DNA of 64,000 nt from Chitinophaga polysaccharea (lineage in GTDB: Bacteria > Bacteroidota > Bacteroidia > Chitinophagales > Chitinophagaceae), in contig NZ_CABFVU010000002.1 of NCBI RefSeq assembly GCF_902150045.1, positions 248,001-312,000 of the forward strand. Reading direction: 5' to 3'. This document shows, piece by piece, positions 61,142-64,000 of this stretch (position 1 is the stretch's first letter; every line of letters begins with the position of its first letter). The notes under the pieces are model-generated. The model did not search any database. It had not been told where the DNA came from and saw only the letters and a program-made list of their open reading frames with translations. The translations under genes and the position numbers were made by a program.

Positions 61142-62404
61142 TTAAGCTTTTACCGGGAAGAAAATGGCTGCAATCAGGAATGCGCCTACAGAAATGATCA
61201 GGCCAAACATGAAAATATTATATGAGATACGCAGCAGTTTATATTTATGACCCAACACTACGCCGAGATAGTAGATGTCTCTTGTCATGCTGCTGTACAG
61301 GAAGTCTGAATCATCCATCATCTGCCTGATCCCCCACTGGTATTCTTCCAGGTGCATCTTGTAAAAGTTGCCAAAGAACAAAAGGTTGGCATCTTTCTTT
61401 TCAATATCTGCTTTGGTAAAAGTACCGCTGGTTACATTAGGACGGGTAGCCAGCACGGAGAAGATTACAGTGAGTACCGCGGTGAACAGGAAAATAATGG
61501 AAGGGATCACCATATTGGGATAATCTTCCAGCCGTCTTACCAGTACGCTCAATATCACTGATATGATAATGGAATTCACCGAGATCATAATATGCGCTTT
61601 GCTGTCGGCCATGGAACTGAGCCTGATATGATTGGTGGAGGTGGTCCTGAACATGGTTTCCACACCGCGTTCCGATTTACTGCTCTTATCTTTGTTTTTA
61701 TCTTTTTTCTTTTTCTCCGTAGCGGTAACAGGAGCTTCTTCGGTACCTGGCGTAACTGCCGCTGCGGCAACAGAGGCCAGATGCTCTTCACCGGCTTCTT
61801 TTGTTTTCTTCTCCAGTTTCTTTTTCAGCTTTTCCAGGTTATCTTCTTTCTGTTGTTTGAACAGGGTCTGGGCATAATCGGTCCAGTAATGATGATCCGT
61901 CAGGAACTTAATATTGTTGGTCAGCCATTTGATACCAGGGATATCTATATGATAGGTAAGCTCCATTTCCTGCCGCAGCAGTTTGTTACGGTCGGCAAAC
62001 TCTTTGGAGCCCAGGTGGGAAAGATCGGCGTCGCAAACAATCTGTTCCACCAGGTTCTGGGGCGACTGTGGCATTTTGGTGGCCAGGATAGCGCCCTTTA
62101 CCATCAACTGAACATTTTCAGGCACCTGTTGTTGCTGTAAGAACTGCAGGGCCTCTTTGGCGCCGTTTTCTTCGTGTGCGCTGCCTTCGCCAAGCAGGTA
62201 GCCGGCGTCATGGAACCAGGCAGCTACATACACTGCCGCTAATTCGTCGTCCTGCAAACGGTAATGGGCCGCAATCTGCCCGGCAGCCTGCACTACCTGT
62301 TGTGTATGTACAAGATTATGATAAACCAGGTTAGGGCGCGGATGTTGCTGATACTGGGCCATAACATAGTCCCGGGCCGCATCTATAATAGCATTGTTTT
62401 GCAT
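61142..62404 (-). CDS. HD-domain protein with C-terminal PycTM (DUF5706) membrane domain
   Basis: A 420-residue fusion. The N-terminal HD phosphohydrolase part (about 15-160) has the metal set: His in LVYHNLVHTQQV, AAWFHDAGYLL and Asp in CDADLSHLG. A charged Lys- and Glu-rich linker (about 185-250) leads to a membrane domain with helices at about 275-295, 305-325 and 390-415, in which MADSKAHIMISVNSIIIS and the ending pattern fit DUF5706/PycTM, the effector of Pycsar phage defence. No pyrimidine cyclase is visible. With ppk1 just downstream it may be a housekeeping gene of nucleotide or phosphate control. Function is inferred. Confidence 0.8.
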   Translation of the reverse strand: MQNNAIIDAARDYVMAQYQQHPRPNLVYHNLVHTQQVVQAAGQIAAHYRLQDDELAAVYVAAWFHDAGYLLGEGSAHEENGAKEALQFLQQQQVPENVQLMVKGAILATKMPQSPQNLVEQIVCDADLSHLGSKEFADRNKLLRQEMELTYHIDIPGIKWLTNNIKFLTDHHYWTDYAQTLFKQQKEDNLEKLKKKLEKKTKEAGEEHLASVAAAAVTPGTEEAPVTATEKKKKDKNKDKSSKSERGVETMFRTTSTNHIRLSSMADSKAHIMISVNSIIISVILSVLVRRLEDYPNMVIPSIIFLFTAVLTVIFSVLATRPNVTSGTFTKADIEKKDANLLFFGNFYKMHLEEYQWGIRQMMDDSDFLYSSMTRDIYYLGVVLGHKYKLLRISYNIFMFGLIISVGAFLIAAIFFPVKA

Positions 62405-62565
62405 AAGGAAGACGAAAATTAAGATAAGGAACTGCGAAATACGTTTTATTACTTTGTACTTTATGGTACTAATAACGGTATGTTCGCTATTTCGCGTATT
62501 ACAAATCGCAAATTGAACCTAAGTTACTGCATTTTTGAGTTAAATTTATGCTATAAAGTTACACT

Positions 62566-63414
62566 ATGGATGTCCGGATCGGGTTAATCTTTCTCCTTTT
62601 CTTACTGTCATGTAATCTGAGCGACAGAGAACAAAAAGTATATGCCTCCCCCCGGGGATACGACCTGAAAGAGCCGGTACGCTACCGGGTAAGGGAATCC
62701 ATGCAGGAAATTTCCGGCATCGAATTATTCCCCGATGAGCACAGGATCATAGCTATCAACGATGAGGAAGGCCGTATTTACCAGTTGGATGTACTGGCAA
62801 AAGAACCTTATCCCCATTTTAAATTTGCAAAGGATGGGGACTATGAAGATATATGCCATACCGATAGAGGTTGGTTTGTGCTTAAAAGTAATGGTTCCCT
62901 GTTCCAGGTACATGGCCTGTTCACCGACAGCGTATACAGCGATCATTATAAAATGGAAAAACCTGGGAAAAAGGAATTTGAAGCAACTTATTACGATCGC
63001 GCCGGCAACAGTATTGTAATGATCTGTAAAAACTGTGAAGATGATAAAAAGCTGGGCGTTACCAGCGCCTATCGCTTTAACCTGGCTAGCAAAACATTTG
63101 ATACCACTGCCACTTACCGGTTCAATAACCAGGAAATTGCCCGCCTGGCAGGATCAGATATGCGCTTCTTTAAACCATCGGCAGCAGCCATTCATCCTAT
63201 CGAAAAACGGTTATATATTGTTGCCTCTGTAAACGGGCTGCTTGTGATCACGGATCTGCAGGGCCACGTACAGGAAGCCTATAACCTGAAACACCGCTTG
63301 TTCCTCCAGCCCGAAGGCCTGGCCTTTGCTCCGAATGGCGATATGTATATTTCCAATGAAGGGGGTTACGACGGTACCGCCAATATTCTTAAATTTAGTT
63401 ACAAGTCCAGATGA
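62566..63414 (+). CDS. SdiA-regulated-like secreted lipoprotein
   Basis: A 282-residue lipoprotein: signal with lipobox LFLLSC, then a beta-propeller-like domain with ISGIELFPDEHRIIAINDEE, EDICHTDRGWFVLKSNGSLF and the C-terminal LQPEGLAFAPNGDMYISNEG. These marks match the SdiA-regulated family, thought to be calcium-binding propellers at the cell surface. The upstream gap of 161 bp is divergent from the HD-PycTM gene. It overlaps the next gene start by 4 bp (ATGA). Confidence 0.85.
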   Translation: MDVRIGLIFLLFLLSCNLSDREQKVYASPRGYDLKEPVRYRVRESMQEISGIELFPDEHRIIAINDEEGRIYQLDVLAKEPYPHFKFAKDGDYEDICHTDRGWFVLKSNGSLFQVHGLFTDSVYSDHYKMEKPGKKEFEATYYDRAGNSIVMICKNCEDDKKLGVTSAYRFNLASKTFDTTATYRFNNQEIARLAGSDMRFFKPSAAAIHPIEKRLYIVASVNGLLVITDLQGHVQEAYNLKHRLFLQPEGLAFAPNGDMYISNEGGYDGTANILKFSYKSR

Positions 63415-64000
63415 TCAGATCAACCATAATCTTTATCGCCTTACTCATTTTTGCCTGCACTACCGGCTACTCCCAATCGCCACAGGTGGTAAAACGGGTG
63501 ATCCTTATCGGCGACGCCGGGGAACTGCACGAGAACGGTAAAAATTCTGTAGTGGACGCCGTCCGCAATACCTTCGACCTGCAGGACAACCGCAATACCA
63601 TCCTTTTCCTGGGCGACAACGTATACCCGAGAGGGTTACCCGACTCCGCCAGCAACAAATTTCCCCAGGCAAAGGAAATCATCGATTACCAGATCGGCCT
63701 GGTACGCGGTACCAATGCACAGGGATATATCATTCCCGGCAACCACGACTGGGACAAAAGCAAACCCGATGGATGGGATATTATCCGCAACCAGCAGCAT
63801 TACGTGGATTCCCAGCACCTGGACAATGTACACTTTGAGCCTAAAGAAGGTTGCCCTGGCCCCACGGAAGTAAAGATCTCCGATAACATTACCCTCATTA
63901 TCATGGACAGTGAGTGGTGGGTGTTCCCCTACCAGAAACCTGGCCTTGAATCTTCCTGCGATTGTAAAGACAACGACGAAGTGCTCAGCAGGCTGTCGGA
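63411..64000 (+). CDS. Exported metallophosphatase, N-terminal part
   Basis: The first 196 residues of a secreted calcineurin-like phosphatase, running off the right edge. Signal peptide to about residue 22 (IFIALLIFACTTGYSQ, the Cys possibly a lipobox), then metal motifs GDAGE, FLGDNVYPRGL and IIPGNHDWDKSKPDG, with IIMDSEWWV later. It should hydrolyse phosphomonoesters in the periplasm or outside. The start ATG overlaps the stop of the SdiA-regulated-like gene. Confidence 0.92.
   Translation, partial: MIRSTIIFIALLIFACTTGYSQSPQVVKRVILIGDAGELHENGKNSVVDAVRNTFDLQDNRNTILFLGDNVYPRGLPDSASNKFPQAKEIIDYQIGLVRGTNAQGYIIPGNHDWDKSKPDGWDIIRNQQHYVDSQHLDNVHFEPKEGCPGPTEVKISDNITLIIMDSEWWVFPYQKPGLESSCDCKDNDEVLSRLS

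Overview
The window comes from a Bacteroidota genome, most likely a Chitinophaga-like member of the Chitinophagaceae. The evidence is the SusC/SusD pair with an ECF sigma factor and FecR, several LytTR regulators, a Bacteroides-type tra/mob conjugation set, RteC, and Bacteroidota-style double-glycine leader peptides. No rRNA, complete tRNA or CRISPR array was found.

Regions. (1) About 1-10350, minus strand: conjugation genes of an integrative conjugative element (ICE), running from an unnamed membrane protein and traE through traF, traG, three TraI-like proteins, traJ and traK to a truncated traM. (2) 10679-14392: a secreted lipoprotein, rteC, a membrane LytTR regulator and a small unknown gene. 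(3) 14484-23000, plus strand: ECF sigma factor, FecR anti-sigma, SusC, SusD and an exported thioredoxin, facing a small exported protein. (4) 23611-28623: a run of hairpins, a LytS-type kinase, a LytTR response regulator and a full-length lantibiotic dehydratase. The kinase start and the dehydratase upstream region each carry three copies of one motif spaced exactly 21 bp apart. (5) 28752-35010: a LytTR-like pseudogene split by an IS3 element, a run of immunity-like and unknown genes, and two more lipoproteins related to the one in region 2. (6) 35269-41100, minus strand: coupling ATPase, relaxase, accessory mobilisation protein, an oriT candidate, and one intact plus one beheaded DUF3945-type protein. 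(7) 41101-43239: a second, truncated and mosaic IS3 copy, then a decayed Rhs-toxin tail with immunity-like genes, one of them frameshifted. (8) 43268-49880, minus strand: a peptide export operon with a 42-residue double-glycine precursor, a protein with a variant zinc motif (HQCGH), a C39-peptidase ABC exporter, an HlyD adaptor and an exported metallo-beta-lactamase-like protein. (9) 49881-52182: gene-poor debris, a tRNA 3'-end-like segment with a terminator, and an ISL3 element with perfect ends and an 8-bp target duplication. (10) 52186-64000: chromosomal backbone, visibly richer in G+C from about 53400 on, with an epoxide-hydrolase-like enzyme, a large propeller sensor kinase, a beta-CASP nuclease, a DUF4442 protein, a thioredoxin, ppk1, an HD-PycTM membrane protein, an SdiA-regulated-like protein and a metallophosphatase.

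How it fits together. Regions 1-8 look like one ICE with two peptide-related cargo systems. The first joins outer-membrane uptake (SusCD), a periplasmic thioredoxin, a LytTR two-component system and LanB, with no recognisable LanB substrate or cyclase. The second is a self-contained precursor-modification-export operon whose predicted core has one Cys and no Ser or Thr. The 21-bp repeats are the best evidence of shared control in the first system. All functions are inferred from sequence motifs; no database search was run.
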